Below are positions 16,449 to 24,115 of a stretch of 35,093 nt of DNA, piece after piece (the first letter of the stretch is position 1; every line of letters starts with the position of its first letter). A program made the translations under genes and the position numbers. Source of the stretch: Rikenellaceae bacterium (GTDB taxonomy: Bacteria > Bacteroidota > Bacteroidia > Bacteroidales > Rikenellaceae); contig JAUMXM010000019.1 of the NCBI GenBank assembly GCA_030529085.1, positions 1 through 35,093 of the forward strand, read 5' to 3'. The notes below the pieces were generated by a model. It did not search any database. It saw only the letters and a program-made list of their open reading frames with translations, and was not told the origin of the DNA.

Positions 16449-17552
16449 TTATGCGTTGTTTTCGCCTTGGCGGGCGGCGCGCTCGGCGTCGCGTGCCTGG
16501 TCGCGGCGCGTACGCTCACGCTCGGCCTTGGGGAGCGGATTGGCACTCCATTCGGCGTAGGCGCGACGGTTGCGTACGATGTCGATCGCCATGTAGAGGG
16601 CGTTGCGCATCGACTGTGCATCGGCCTTATCCTGGCCCGCAATGTCGAAGGCGGTGCCGTGGTCGGGCGAGGTGCGCACCTCCGAGAGCGATGCTGTGAA
16701 GTTCACACCATCGGGCGAGAGGGTCTTGAAGGGGGCCAGCCCCTGGTCGTGGTACATCGCCAGCACGCCGTCGTACTTCGTGTAGCTGCCGCTGGCAAAA
16801 AGACCATCGGCGGCAAAGGGTCCAAAGGCGAGGATTCCCTGCTCGAAGGCCTTCTCGATGGCGGGGCGAATCACCTCCTGCTCCTCGCTGCCGAGCAGAC
16901 CACCATCCCCTGCGTGGGGGTTGAGGGCCAGAACGGCAATCTTGGGGGCTACGACGCCGAAGTCCTCTTTGAGGCTGCGCTTGAGGGCCTCGAGATCCTT
17001 GAGGATCTTCTCGCGGGTGATGTGGCGTGGAATCTCGGCGATGGGCAGGTGTTTCGTGACCAGACCCACGCGCAGACGCTCGCTACACATGATCATCATC
17101 GGTTCACCCTCCAATTCGGCACCGAAGAACTCCGTATGTCCCGTGTAGCGGAACTTCTCGCTCTGCACCGTCTCCTTGACGAAGGGGGCCGTTACAACGG
17201 CATCCAGCTGCCCCGCCTTCAGGGCGGCGGTAGCCTGCTGCAACGCCTCGACGGCTGCAGCTCCCGCCTCTGCGGTGGCCTTACCCGGCTCGATGCGCTC
17301 CAACGAGCCGCACTCCACCAGGTTTACCTTCCCCTCGATTGCCTCCTCGGCTGCCTGAACCTTGACCACCTCGAAGCGCTCGAGCTCGGCAATCGTCTGT
17401 CGATAGTGGTTCATCGCCGCCTCCGAACCGTAGAGTACGGGGGTGCAAAGCTCCGTGATGAGGGGGTTGGATATGGTTTTCAGGATCACCTCCCAGCCAA
17501 TGCCGTTGGGGTCACCCTGTGTAATTCCTATTTTGAGTTTCGTTTCAGTCAT
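16449..17552 (-). CDS. pdxA: 4-hydroxythreonine-4-phosphate dehydrogenase
   Basis: NAD-dependent oxidation in the DXP-dependent route to pyridoxal 5'-phosphate. 367 aa from ATG 17552; an in-frame TTG at 17561 would add only MQQ. Family motifs: [13 protein letters not shown] at the N-terminus, TAPFVKETV, the metal-binding His in [26 protein letters not shown], and [14 protein letters not shown] with the catalytic Lys and metal-binding His; [11 protein letters not shown] follows. The last ~30 residues are a highly charged Arg/Glu/Ala tail beyond the usual end of the fold. It has its own promoter (17576-17606). PLP made by this route is used by, among others, GcvP encoded further along the window. 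Confidence 0.95.
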   Translation of the reverse strand: MTETKLKIGITQGDPNGIGWEVILKTISNPLITELCTPVLYGSEAAMNHYRQTIAELERFEVVKVQAAEEAIEGKVNLVECGSLERIEPGKATAEAGAAAVEALQQATAALKAGQLDAVVTAPFVKETVQSEKFRYTGHTEFFGAELEGEPMMIMCSERLRVGLVTKHLPIAEIPRHITREKILKDLEALKRSLKEDFGVVAPKIAVLALNPHAGDGGLLGSEEQEVIRPAIEKAFEQGILAFGPFAADGLFASGSYTKYDGVLAMYHDQGLAPFKTLSPDGVNFTASLSEVRTSPDHGTAFDIAGQDKADAQSMRNALYMAIDIVRNRRAYAEWSANPLPKAERERTRRDQARDAERAARQGENNA

Positions 17553-17575
17553 TTGTTGCAATGCGTTTCAACCGA

Positions 17576-17606
17576 CAAATGTAACAATTATTCTTCTTTT
17601 ACGCAA
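17576..17606 (-). promoter_or_regulatory. pdxA promoter
   Basis: Minus-strand TACATTTG (17583-17576) and TTG (17606-17604), spacer 20 bp. The leader before ATG 17552 would be short (about 15-20 nt), supporting the ATG over the upstream TTG. Confidence 0.7.
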
Positions 17607-17623
17607 TCACTTACGCCAAAAAT

Positions 17624-18370
17624 TTAGAGCTTCAGCGTGCGGCGGCGGAACTCGGCGCAGACGATACCCGTAGCCATTGCCACGTTGAGCGACTCGCTTG
17701 TCGGACGGTCGGCGGGGTAGGCCGGGATGAGAATCTTGTGCGTCACGCAGCGACCGACCCCCTCCGAGATGCCGCGACCCTCGTTGCCCATGACGATAAT
17801 GCCCCCCTCGTCGAGCGTGGTGGAGTAGAGGTTCTCCCCCTCGAGGAAGGTGCCGTAGATGGCCATCCCGTGGGCGGCAGCCTCCTGCAGGAAGGGCTCC
17901 AAATCGACGTAGTGGACCCTGACACGCAGAATCGCCCCCATCGTGGCCTGCACCACCTTGGGGTTGAAGCAGTCGGCCGAGTCGCGCGAGCAGATGATGT
18001 CGGTGATACCGAACCAGTCGGCCAGGCGGATGATGGTCCCCAGGTTGCCCGGGTTCTGCACCTCGTCGAGCGCCAGCACGAGCTTGTTCTTTAGCTGCTT
18101 GGCGCGCAGCTCGTAGCGCGGAATCTCGACCAGGGCCACCGCCTTCGACGGGGTCTTGAGGAGCGAGAGACGCTCCATCTCCTTCGCACTGACGCACTCG
18201 ACCTCCGCCCCCTCGAAGAGACCCTCGAGGCAGAAAATCTTGCGGATGCGGAGCTTTGAGGCGCGAATCTCGCCGATGAGCTTCTCGCCCTCGGCTACGA
18301 AGAGACCCTCCTCGGTGCGCGTGCGCTTATCCTGCAGGGCGCGTATGAGTTGAATTTCGGCTTTTGTCAT
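17624..18370 (-). CDS. TrmH/SpoU-family RNA 2'-O-methyltransferase
   Basis: 248 aa. The N-terminal ~95 residues form the substrate-binding domain seen in RlmB/TrmH relatives (LIRALQDKRTRTEEGLFVAEGEKL), and ~100-248 the SPOUT knot: LVLALDEVQNPGNLGTIIRLADWFGI (motif 1), IVMGNEGRGIS (motif 2) and SLNVAMATGIVCAEFRRR (motif 3), the regions that bind S-adenosylmethionine. The target, a rRNA or tRNA 2'-hydroxyl, cannot be told from sequence. Its ATG overlaps the rnz stop by 4 bases (ATGA), so the two RNA-processing enzymes are translationally coupled. Confidence 0.9.
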   Translation of the reverse strand: MTKAEIQLIRALQDKRTRTEEGLFVAEGEKLIGEIRASKLRIRKIFCLEGLFEGAEVECVSAKEMERLSLLKTPSKAVALVEIPRYELRAKQLKNKLVLALDEVQNPGNLGTIIRLADWFGITDIICSRDSADCFNPKVVQATMGAILRVRVHYVDLEPFLQEAAAHGMAIYGTFLEGENLYSTTLDEGGIIVMGNEGRGISEGVGRCVTHKILIPAYPADRPTSESLNVAMATGIVCAEFRRRTLKL

Positions 18371-19290
18371 CGTTCTTTTTCAATCGTAAAGGTTTCGCCC
18401 TCCAGAGCCAGGTAGCTCTCCGGGAATCGCTCGCGGCACTCCGTCAGGAGCGGCTCCAAGTCTTTGTAGCGGGCCGAGAAGTGGCCGATCAAGAGGCGCT
18501 TGGCCTCGGTGTTGATGGCCGCCTTGGCGGCATCGGCCGTCGTGGCGTGGCCGCGATCCTTGGCCGTGCGTTGCTCGGCTGCGGCGTAGGTCGCCTCGTG
18601 GTAGAGCATATCGATCCCCTTCGTGAGGGCAACTGCCTTGCCCGAGTAGTTCGTATCCGAGAGGTAGGCGTAGCTGCGCGGCGCGTAGGGGCGGTAGGTC
18701 AGCTCGCTGTTGGGTATCTGCTCGCCACTCTCGAGCCAGATATCCTCGCCCCGCTTGGCGGCTGTGATTTGGGCAATCGAGAGGTTGTATTTCGCAATCT
18801 TGAACTTCTCGACATTGAGCCCCGGCTCCTTTTCGCGGAAGAGATACCCGGCACAAGGTACGCGGTGGCGCAGCGGTATGCTCCACACCTCGACCGTGCG
18901 GTTTTCGCTCAAAAGGGTGTGCTTCGTGGTATCGACCTCGACCCAGATCACCTCGTAGGGCAGCTCCTTGTCGAAGTACTTCAAATGGTTCTCCAGCAGC
19001 TCCCCAAAGGGGGCGGGGGCGTAGACTTTTAGGGGTGTTTTGCGCCCGTAGAGCCCCAGTGTCGAGATGAGCGGAAAGAGTCCGTAGAGGTGGTCGCCAT
19101 GCAGGTGGGTGATGAATACCTCCCTGATCTTTAGCGGATTAATCCCATATTTGATGAGCTGCTGCTGCACACCCTCCCCTGCATCCACCAAGTAGTGTTG
19201 CTCGTGGATGTTTACCACCTGCCCCGAGGGGTGGCGGTTGTATGTCGGCTTCGCGGAAGCAGAACCTAATATGGTGACTTTGAAACTCAT
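18367..19290 (-). CDS. rnz: Ribonuclease Z
   Basis: Metallo-beta-lactamase-fold endonuclease that matures the 3' ends of tRNA precursors. It is 307 aa, typical of the short bacterial form. The zinc motif THLHGDH has His62, His64, Asp66 and His67; other ligands are in RHRVPCAGYLF, SDTNYSG (Asp) and RLLIGHFSARY. VTILGSASAKPTYNRHPSG at the start fits the family. The ATG lies 13 bases from a 112-bp structured repeat (19304-19415) that fills its upstream region; no consensus promoter was recognised there. It overlaps the downstream SpoU methyltransferase gene by 4 bases. Confidence 0.94.
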   Translation of the reverse strand: MSFKVTILGSASAKPTYNRHPSGQVVNIHEQHYLVDAGEGVQQQLIKYGINPLKIREVFITHLHGDHLYGLFPLISTLGLYGRKTPLKVYAPAPFGELLENHLKYFDKELPYEVIWVEVDTTKHTLLSENRTVEVWSIPLRHRVPCAGYLFREKEPGLNVEKFKIAKYNLSIAQITAAKRGEDIWLESGEQIPNSELTYRPYAPRSYAYLSDTNYSGKAVALTKGIDMLYHEATYAAAEQRTAKDRGHATTADAAKAAINTEAKRLLIGHFSARYKDLEPLLTECRERFPESYLALEGETFTIEKER

Positions 19291-19303
19291 CTTTTTTCTT
19301 TTC

Positions 19304-19415
19304 GATTTTATGCGGCATATTTTGTACCTCCTCGCCGTGCAAAACAGTCACATACCTGAAGTATGCTCCTATCTTGCCCGACTTCGGTCGGTCCAAAATC
19401 TGCTCGCCTAAAATC
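19304..19415. repeat. Structured dispersed repeat, copy 1
   Basis: The 112-bp element has ~25-bp inverted arms (19304-19328 against 19390-19415, only a few mismatches and one bulge). Inside are hairpin CATAC-ctgaa-GTATG (19351-19365) and CCGAC-ttcg-GTCGG (19378-19391), a UUCG-tetraloop stem when read on the plus strand. A second copy is at 25262-25372. It sits just upstream of the rnz start and downstream of trxB, next to a 10-bp array. Function unknown. Confidence 0.8.
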
Positions 19416-19429
19416 AAAAATGGGTTGTT

Positions 19430-19480
19430 ATAGGGGGCCTTTAGTTGCCTTTAATTCCTCTTTCCTCTTTAATCCCGCTT
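19430..19480. repeat. 10-bp periodic array next to structured repeat copy 1
   Basis: Units TATAGGGGGC, CTTTAGTTGC, CTTTAATTCC, TCTTTCCTCT, TTAATCCCGC run at 10-bp spacing from about 19431. The remaining bases to the trxB stop (19565) hold no gene that I can support. Confidence 0.6.
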
Positions 19481-19564
19481 CGCGGGCTTGACTTTGCTGC
19501 GGCTCGGCAGTCACTGCAAGCAGCTACTGCCCTCGCCTTAATCGCAAAGTTCCTCTTTCCTCTT

Positions 19565-20485
19565 TTACTTTCGCAGGAAGCGCTCGCAATCCAGCGCGGC
19601 CATACAGCCCGAGCCGGCGGCGGCGATTGCCTGGCGGTAGTGGGGATCCTTCACATCACCGGCGGCAAAGACGCCCTCGACCGAGGTCTTCGACGTGCCC
19701 GGCTCCACGCGGATATAACCCTCCTCGTCGAGCTCCAGCTGACCCTCGAAGAGATCCGTGTTGGGGTGGTGGCCGATGGCCAGGAAGAAGCCTGCCACAT
19801 CCAGCACGCGCTCCGTGCCATCCGTTTTGCGCACCTTCACGCCCGTTACGCCCATCTCGTCACCCAGCACCTCGGCTGTGTTGTGCTCGAAGAGCACCTC
19901 GATATTCGGCGTATCGAATACGCGCTGCTGCATCGCCTGCGAGGCGCGCAGGAAGGGCTTGCGAACAATCATGTAGACCTGACGGCAGAGAGATGCGAGG
20001 TAGGTAGCCTCCTCGCAGGCCGTGTCACCGCCACCCACGACGGCTACGTCGCGCTTGCGGTAGAAGAAGCCGTCGCACGTCGCGCAGGCGCTCACACCTT
20101 GGCCGCGGAACTTCAGCTCCGACTCCAGACCCAGGTACTTTGCCGAGGCGCCCGTGGCGATGATCAGGCTCTCGGCCTCGATCTCCACGCCACCCTCGGC
20201 CTCCACGCGGAAGGGGCGTGCGCTCAAATCGACCTTCGTGATGCTGCCTCCGCGCAGCTCGGCGCCTAAGTTCTCGGCCTGCTTGCGCATCGAGGCCATC
20301 AGCTCGTTGGCATCGATGCCCTCGGCATAGCCCGGCCAATTCTCGATCAGGGTCGTCGTCGTCAGCTGTCCGCCCGGCTGGATGCCCTCGTAGAGGACGG
20401 GAGCCATGTTGGCGCGCGAAAGGTAGATGGCCGCCGTGTAACCTGCGGGACCGCTACCGATAATCAAAGTTTTAATCTTCTCCAT
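19565..20485 (-). CDS. trxB: Thioredoxin reductase
   Basis: FAD enzyme passing electrons from NADPH to thioredoxin; cytosolic. It is 306 aa, standard length. FAD-binding GSGPAGYTAAIYLSRA at ~11-26; redox-active CATCDGFF pair at about residues 135-138; NADPH-binding VVGGGDTACEEA; and the C-terminal FAD segment GVFAAGDVKDPHYRQ with AAGSGCMAAL. It is the last gene of the operon after DUF4954, vWA and WG-pseudokinase genes, starting only 14 bases after the pseudokinase stop. That placement is unusual for trxB and links it transcriptionally with the signalling genes. No intrinsic terminator was recognised just downstream. Confidence 0.95.
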   Translation of the reverse strand: MEKIKTLIIGSGPAGYTAAIYLSRANMAPVLYEGIQPGGQLTTTTLIENWPGYAEGIDANELMASMRKQAENLGAELRGGSITKVDLSARPFRVEAEGGVEIEAESLIIATGASAKYLGLESELKFRGQGVSACATCDGFFYRKRDVAVVGGGDTACEEATYLASLCRQVYMIVRKPFLRASQAMQQRVFDTPNIEVLFEHNTAEVLGDEMGVTGVKVRKTDGTERVLDVAGFFLAIGHHPNTDLFEGQLELDEEGYIRVEPGTSKTSVEGVFAAGDVKDPHYRQAIAAAGSGCMAALDCERFLRK

Positions 20486-20499
20486 AGTCTATCTTGTTT

Positions 20500-21456
20500 T
20501 TATATTTCGTAATCGTCTGAAAATTCGCTCACTTGGCGACCGTTGTAGTCAAATTCGGCCCACAGCCCCTCGCTGCGTACCCAGAAGCGGCTCTCCGCCT
20601 CGCGGTATTCGACCACCTCGTAGTGCGGTTCGATGATGTAGCCTCCCGTGCGGTCGATGACGCCCATCTTCTCGCCCTCCTTCACCACGGCGCGCCCCTC
20701 GCGAAAGTCGCCGACCCACGCATAGCGCGGCTCGATGATTATCTCACCTCCCGGGTTGGCAAAGCCGAAACCCGTATCGGTCTCGATGGCAATCAGCCCC
20801 TCGAATTCGTGTCCCTCCCAGCGGCGGTTGCTCACAGCCTCATACTCCTCGTCGCAATCCGAAAGGGTGGGCAGCGTTGTTGCAAAGGAGGCTCGCCATG
20901 TTGCGAAAAAGGCCTCGTCGCGACTTCGGTCTTCGCCCACCGTTGCATGCCAGGGGCGAATAGCTACCAGCTCCTCACCCGTCCAGCGCAGGTTCTCCTC
21001 TTTGAGGTTGTTGTGGGCCACTCGAGCCCTTTTTAGGCTCTCCTCCAGGCGGTCGATGGCGCGCAACTGCTCTGCGTCGTCGAGCTGGGTGAAGCGATCG
21101 GTGAGTGGCTCACCCGGCAGCTCTTGCAACCAGAGGTCGGTGCGGTGATGACCCTCTGCGCGATCCTCCCAGAGCAGCTCCTCGGGCAGCAGTCGGATGC
21201 TCGCCAGGGCGGCAACATGGAGGCGCGTTATCTCCTTGAGGCTCCTCTCGAGGTGGTGTGCGGCCTCCTCATTGAGGGGCATGGCCACCAGAAAGGGCTT
21301 TGTTGCAAGGCGGAGCTCCGCCTCCGCCGTGTAGGAGGTGCGTTGCAGGGCCGGATTTCCGTCGATGCGCAGCAGCGGCTCGCAGGCGGTGAGCTCCCGC
21401 AAATAGATCTCAGGCATTAGCAGGGCTCGAGTGAAATGGTGGATGGGGAGTGCCAT
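20500..21456 (-). CDS. Degenerate protein kinase (pseudokinase) with WG-type repeats
   Basis: 318 aa, no signal peptide. Residues ~1-200 match the kinase-like protein at 24104-25252 in order and spacing: a shared N-terminal pattern, then AHNNLKEENLRW where the other has AHGDLKPENILV, and VAIRPW where the other has HLIDRD. The catalytic Asp is thus Asn150 and the DFG-type Asp is Arg167, while Lys152 and Asn155 are kept; no phosphotransfer is expected. Residues ~229-318 form WG-like beta repeats (GFGFANPGGEIIIEPRYAWV, GDFREGRAVVKEGEKMGVI, GGYIIEPHYEVV). Its ATG is 4 bases after the vWA stop. Likely a regulatory or scaffold partner of the vWA protein or the intact kinase; that role is inference. 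Confidence 0.75.
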   Translation of the reverse strand: MALPIHHFTRALLMPEIYLRELTACEPLLRIDGNPALQRTSYTAEAELRLATKPFLVAMPLNEEAAHHLERSLKEITRLHVAALASIRLLPEELLWEDRAEGHHRTDLWLQELPGEPLTDRFTQLDDAEQLRAIDRLEESLKRARVAHNNLKEENLRWTGEELVAIRPWHATVGEDRSRDEAFFATWRASFATTLPTLSDCDEEYEAVSNRRWEGHEFEGLIAIETDTGFGFANPGGEIIIEPRYAWVGDFREGRAVVKEGEKMGVIDRTGGYIIEPHYEVVEYREAESRFWVRSEGLWAEFDYNGRQVSEFSDDYEI

Positions 21457-21460
21457 TTTT

Positions 21461-22315
21461 TTATCCGGTTTTTATGCTGATGGAACCTATGTTGAGCATC
21501 GTGACCAACTCCGAAATCGAGGTGTTGAAACCCATGCCGCGGTAGGGCGGTAGTCCGTAGCCCCCTTTGGCGGTGTGAATGGCCTCTGTAAAGCAGTCGG
21601 GAAGCTCGCTCGACAGGTCGTAGAGCAGGCGTGCGCGCCCCTCCAGGGCGGCTCCCTCCTCTTCGTTGGGCAGGAAGGTGTGCGAACTTAGTGCGTGGCC
21701 GATGTGGATATTCATCAATAACACATTGCCATCCTCGGTGTGGAGTTGGCGGATTTGGCTCGCCACGCTTCGCAGCTCCTCAACGGTGCCATCCGTGGCA
21801 TCTCCGTCGGTGATGTTGAAGACAATGGGCGGAAAACTGGTGCGATGCTCTTCGCGAGCAATCCAGAGGGCCAGCTCATCACGTGCTGTGCGCAATGCTT
21901 CGACCATCGGGGTGAGTCCGCAGGCGGTGGGTTTCACCCAGGTGGGGATCTCTACTTGTCGCAGGGCCGGTTCGCCGTTGGGCAGTGTGACGTCGATCGT
22001 GCGCTTCATCCGTTCAACGGGGAGTGCAGCCAGCTCCTCGATCGAGATCAATTTGAGACCATTGGGGAGCAGGGAGCGCACTGCTTCGTCGCCCGAATAG
22101 CTCCAGATGGCCACATCGTAGTAGTCGCGGATGCCGTCCGTGCGCCGTGCACGCTCGATCAGTTCGAAGATCAGCTCGTTGGTGACCGTCGCAAGCGCTT
22201 GGGCTTTCGAGCATATCACGCCACGAAACGGAATCTCCTCGGCCATCGAGCCGGAACCGTCGATCAGCAGGAAGAAGGCTGTGCGGTGTGCGCGTGTGAT
22301 GCTTTGGCGATACAT
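21461..22315 (-). CDS. TerY-like von Willebrand factor A domain protein
   Basis: 284 aa, cytosolic by sequence (no signal or membrane segment). The vWA fold covers almost the whole protein. The metal-binding MIDAS is complete: DGSGS at residues 19-23, Thr135 in ACGLTPM, and Asp170 in NITDGDATDG. LLIDGSGSMAEEIPF and LTPMVEALRTARDEL resemble the TerY group found with kinases and phosphatases in stress-response modules. It lies 18 bases after DUF4954 and 4 bases before the pseudokinase-WG gene, so co-expression is near certain. A likely role is metal-dependent binding of a partner under kinase control; the partner is unknown. No PP2C phosphatase, usual in TerY-P triads, is in the window. Confidence 0.85.
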   Translation of the reverse strand: MYRQSITRAHRTAFFLLIDGSGSMAEEIPFRGVICSKAQALATVTNELIFELIERARRTDGIRDYYDVAIWSYSGDEAVRSLLPNGLKLISIEELAALPVERMKRTIDVTLPNGEPALRQVEIPTWVKPTACGLTPMVEALRTARDELALWIAREEHRTSFPPIVFNITDGDATDGTVEELRSVASQIRQLHTEDGNVLLMNIHIGHALSSHTFLPNEEEGAALEGRARLLYDLSSELPDCFTEAIHTAKGGYGLPPYRGMGFNTSISELVTMLNIGSISIKTG

Positions 22316-22333
22316 AATATCCTTGCTTGAGGG

Positions 22334-24055
22334 TTAGTTCAGGCCACGCACCGAGCGGTAGTCGGCCAGGCGATCCTCCATCGTGTCGCAATCCAAACCG
22401 TAGCTCACGGCCATGTCGGCACCGCAGTCGCGCATGCGATCCGTGTCGGTCATGCGGCGGAAGGCCTCGCGGGCATTCTTGCCGCTCTCGATAGCCTCCT
22501 CGATCTCCTCGATGGTGGGCATGTGACCCAAAAGCGAGGCGTAGATCTGCTCGGCCCAGCTGTGGGCGTAGTCATCGTAGTGGACGGCAAAGACGCGGAA
22601 GGCGTTGTCGATCGACTTCAGGTCGCCGAGTGCTCCCTCTTCGATTTGCTCCACGATGCGGTCCACCGCGCGTTTGGTGATGTATTGACCGGCGATGTCG
22701 AGCCAGCGACCGCCGCCGTTGTAGCGTTCGGTCGAGCCTCCGCGCTCGAGCATGGCGCCCAGCGAGGCGACAATGGCGCGGTTGTAGAGCGTGATGCCAC
22801 GCTGCAGGGCGGCGGCACGAATCTGAACACGGTTGTAGTTATAGACGGGGCTGTCGGGATTCATCTCCTCGATCGTGTGGAGCATATCCACGGCGCGCAC
22901 CATCGAGCCGGTGGTGTAGGGGTTGTGCTCCTCGAACGAGATTACGTCGCGCATCACCTTGCGCTTGTCGCGCTTGGGCCACTTTTCGATGTCGCGCACC
23001 GTGCCGTAGCTGGTCAGGTTGACCGCCGGCAAGAGGAACGAGCGATCCTCCTTCTCCAGCAGGTAGGAGTAGGGGAAGACCGAGGTATCGTGGTGGCGCG
23101 AGTGGTGACCCATGACCATCGTGAAGGCTCCCTCGAGGGCCGGTGCCATGATGTAGGCACCGCTGGCGAACTTGCAGCCACGCGGGTGAACCGCCTGGTG
23201 CACTGCGCCGCTTTTGAAGAGGTGGTTGCTCTGGTTCGAGCCGCTGCCGGCGTTGAAGAAGGAGAACATACCCGCAATCAGGAGCGAGGATTTGTGGTGC
23301 GAAACGGTATAGGGGCCTGCGAAGATGGCGGCGGCTTCGCCGTTCTCACAGTGGGTATTGGCAAAGAATAGCGACTCGGCGGCCGTGAAGCCCTTGTCCA
23401 GAATCGAGCTTTCGCCCACGAAGCAACGCTCAAGGGTCACGCCGTTGTTGATGCGGGCCCCCTCGGCGATGATGAAGTCGTAGGCCTTGACATCGACGCC
23501 GAGCGCGCTGTCGTCGAGCACCGTGCCATTGACGAGGGCCGACGATCCGTCGATCTTCACGCGGTTGCCGATCTTCACCTCGCGCAGGAAACGGGCACCC
23601 GAGAGGTGACACTCCTCGCCCACGGTGCCGATCGTGTCGCGCTCGGCCTCGGCTTCGGCCTCCACGATGCGCTCTAAGGCGGCGATGAGCTGCGGGCGGT
23701 GGCGATAGATGGCCATCAGGTAGGCTGCCTGGGCGCTCATCGAGGCGCAAATCTTCACCGTGCGTCCCTCGCATTCGTTCATCGTGGCCACCTTCACACC
23801 GTTGCCAAACGAGGAGCTCTCGCGGCATTGCAGGGCGGTAATCTGTTCAATCAGGGTGTTGCGACCGATGCGGTAGTTTTCCACATAGGAGCGTATGATG
23901 CGGGCCCCGCTATCCAGCTCCACACGACCGCCGAGACGGCTTTGGCGCAGCTGTTCGGGGTGGAAGTCCTCCGAGACATATATCTTTGACCAATCTTCGG
24001 CAGCCGTGCCCAGACGCTCGACAGCCTCGATCTCCGAGTGGGTCAGGTTTCTCAT
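22334..24055 (-). CDS. DUF4954-family protein with hexapeptide (left-handed beta-helix) region
   Basis: 573 aa, no signal peptide. Two stretches have the short-period pattern of hexapeptide beta-helices: ~35-115 (GARIIRSYVENYRIGRNTLI, SSFGNGVKV) and ~145-235 (IGTVGEECHLSGARFLREV, IGNRVKIDGSSALVNGTVL, GARINNGVTLERCFVGE). A His/Asn-rich central part (SHHKSSLLIAGMFSFFNAG, NQSNHLFKSGAVHQA, MGHHSRHHDTSVFP) may bind a ligand or metal. The C-terminal ~150 residues are helical. This matches the DUF4954 family of Bacteroidota; relatives resemble sugar-nucleotide acyl- or nucleotidyltransferases, but the activity is unknown to me. Its promoter overlaps the end of the kinase gene, and it heads the vWA-pseudokinase-trxB operon. 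Confidence 0.8.
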   Translation of the reverse strand: MRNLTHSEIEAVERLGTAAEDWSKIYVSEDFHPEQLRQSRLGGRVELDSGARIIRSYVENYRIGRNTLIEQITALQCRESSSFGNGVKVATMNECEGRTVKICASMSAQAAYLMAIYRHRPQLIAALERIVEAEAEAERDTIGTVGEECHLSGARFLREVKIGNRVKIDGSSALVNGTVLDDSALGVDVKAYDFIIAEGARINNGVTLERCFVGESSILDKGFTAAESLFFANTHCENGEAAAIFAGPYTVSHHKSSLLIAGMFSFFNAGSGSNQSNHLFKSGAVHQAVHPRGCKFASGAYIMAPALEGAFTMVMGHHSRHHDTSVFPYSYLLEKEDRSFLLPAVNLTSYGTVRDIEKWPKRDKRKVMRDVISFEEHNPYTTGSMVRAVDMLHTIEEMNPDSPVYNYNRVQIRAAALQRGITLYNRAIVASLGAMLERGGSTERYNGGGRWLDIAGQYITKRAVDRIVEQIEEGALGDLKSIDNAFRVFAVHYDDYAHSWAEQIYASLLGHMPTIEEIEEAIESGKNAREAFRRMTDTDRMRDCGADMAVSYGLDCDTMEDRLADYRSVRGLN

Positions 24056-24084
24056 ACAGATGCAATTGGAAACTATTTAACTCG

Positions 24085-24115
24085 CAAATATAATTATTTG
24101 GAATTAAATATCAAA
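24085..24115 (-). promoter_or_regulatory. Promoter of the DUF4954-vWA-pseudokinase-trxB operon
   Basis: Minus-strand TATATTTG (24092-24085) with TTTTG (24115-24111 region) after 19 bp: a strong consensus match. Its upstream half overlaps the last codons of the kinase gene, so the operon can be transcribed independently of the kinase. Confidence 0.7.

Noticed and set aside
19139-19417. 92-codon minus-strand frame covering structured repeat copy 1 and the start of rnz
   Set aside because: It overlaps the conserved start of rnz in another frame; the repeat part is better explained by its inverted-repeat structure.
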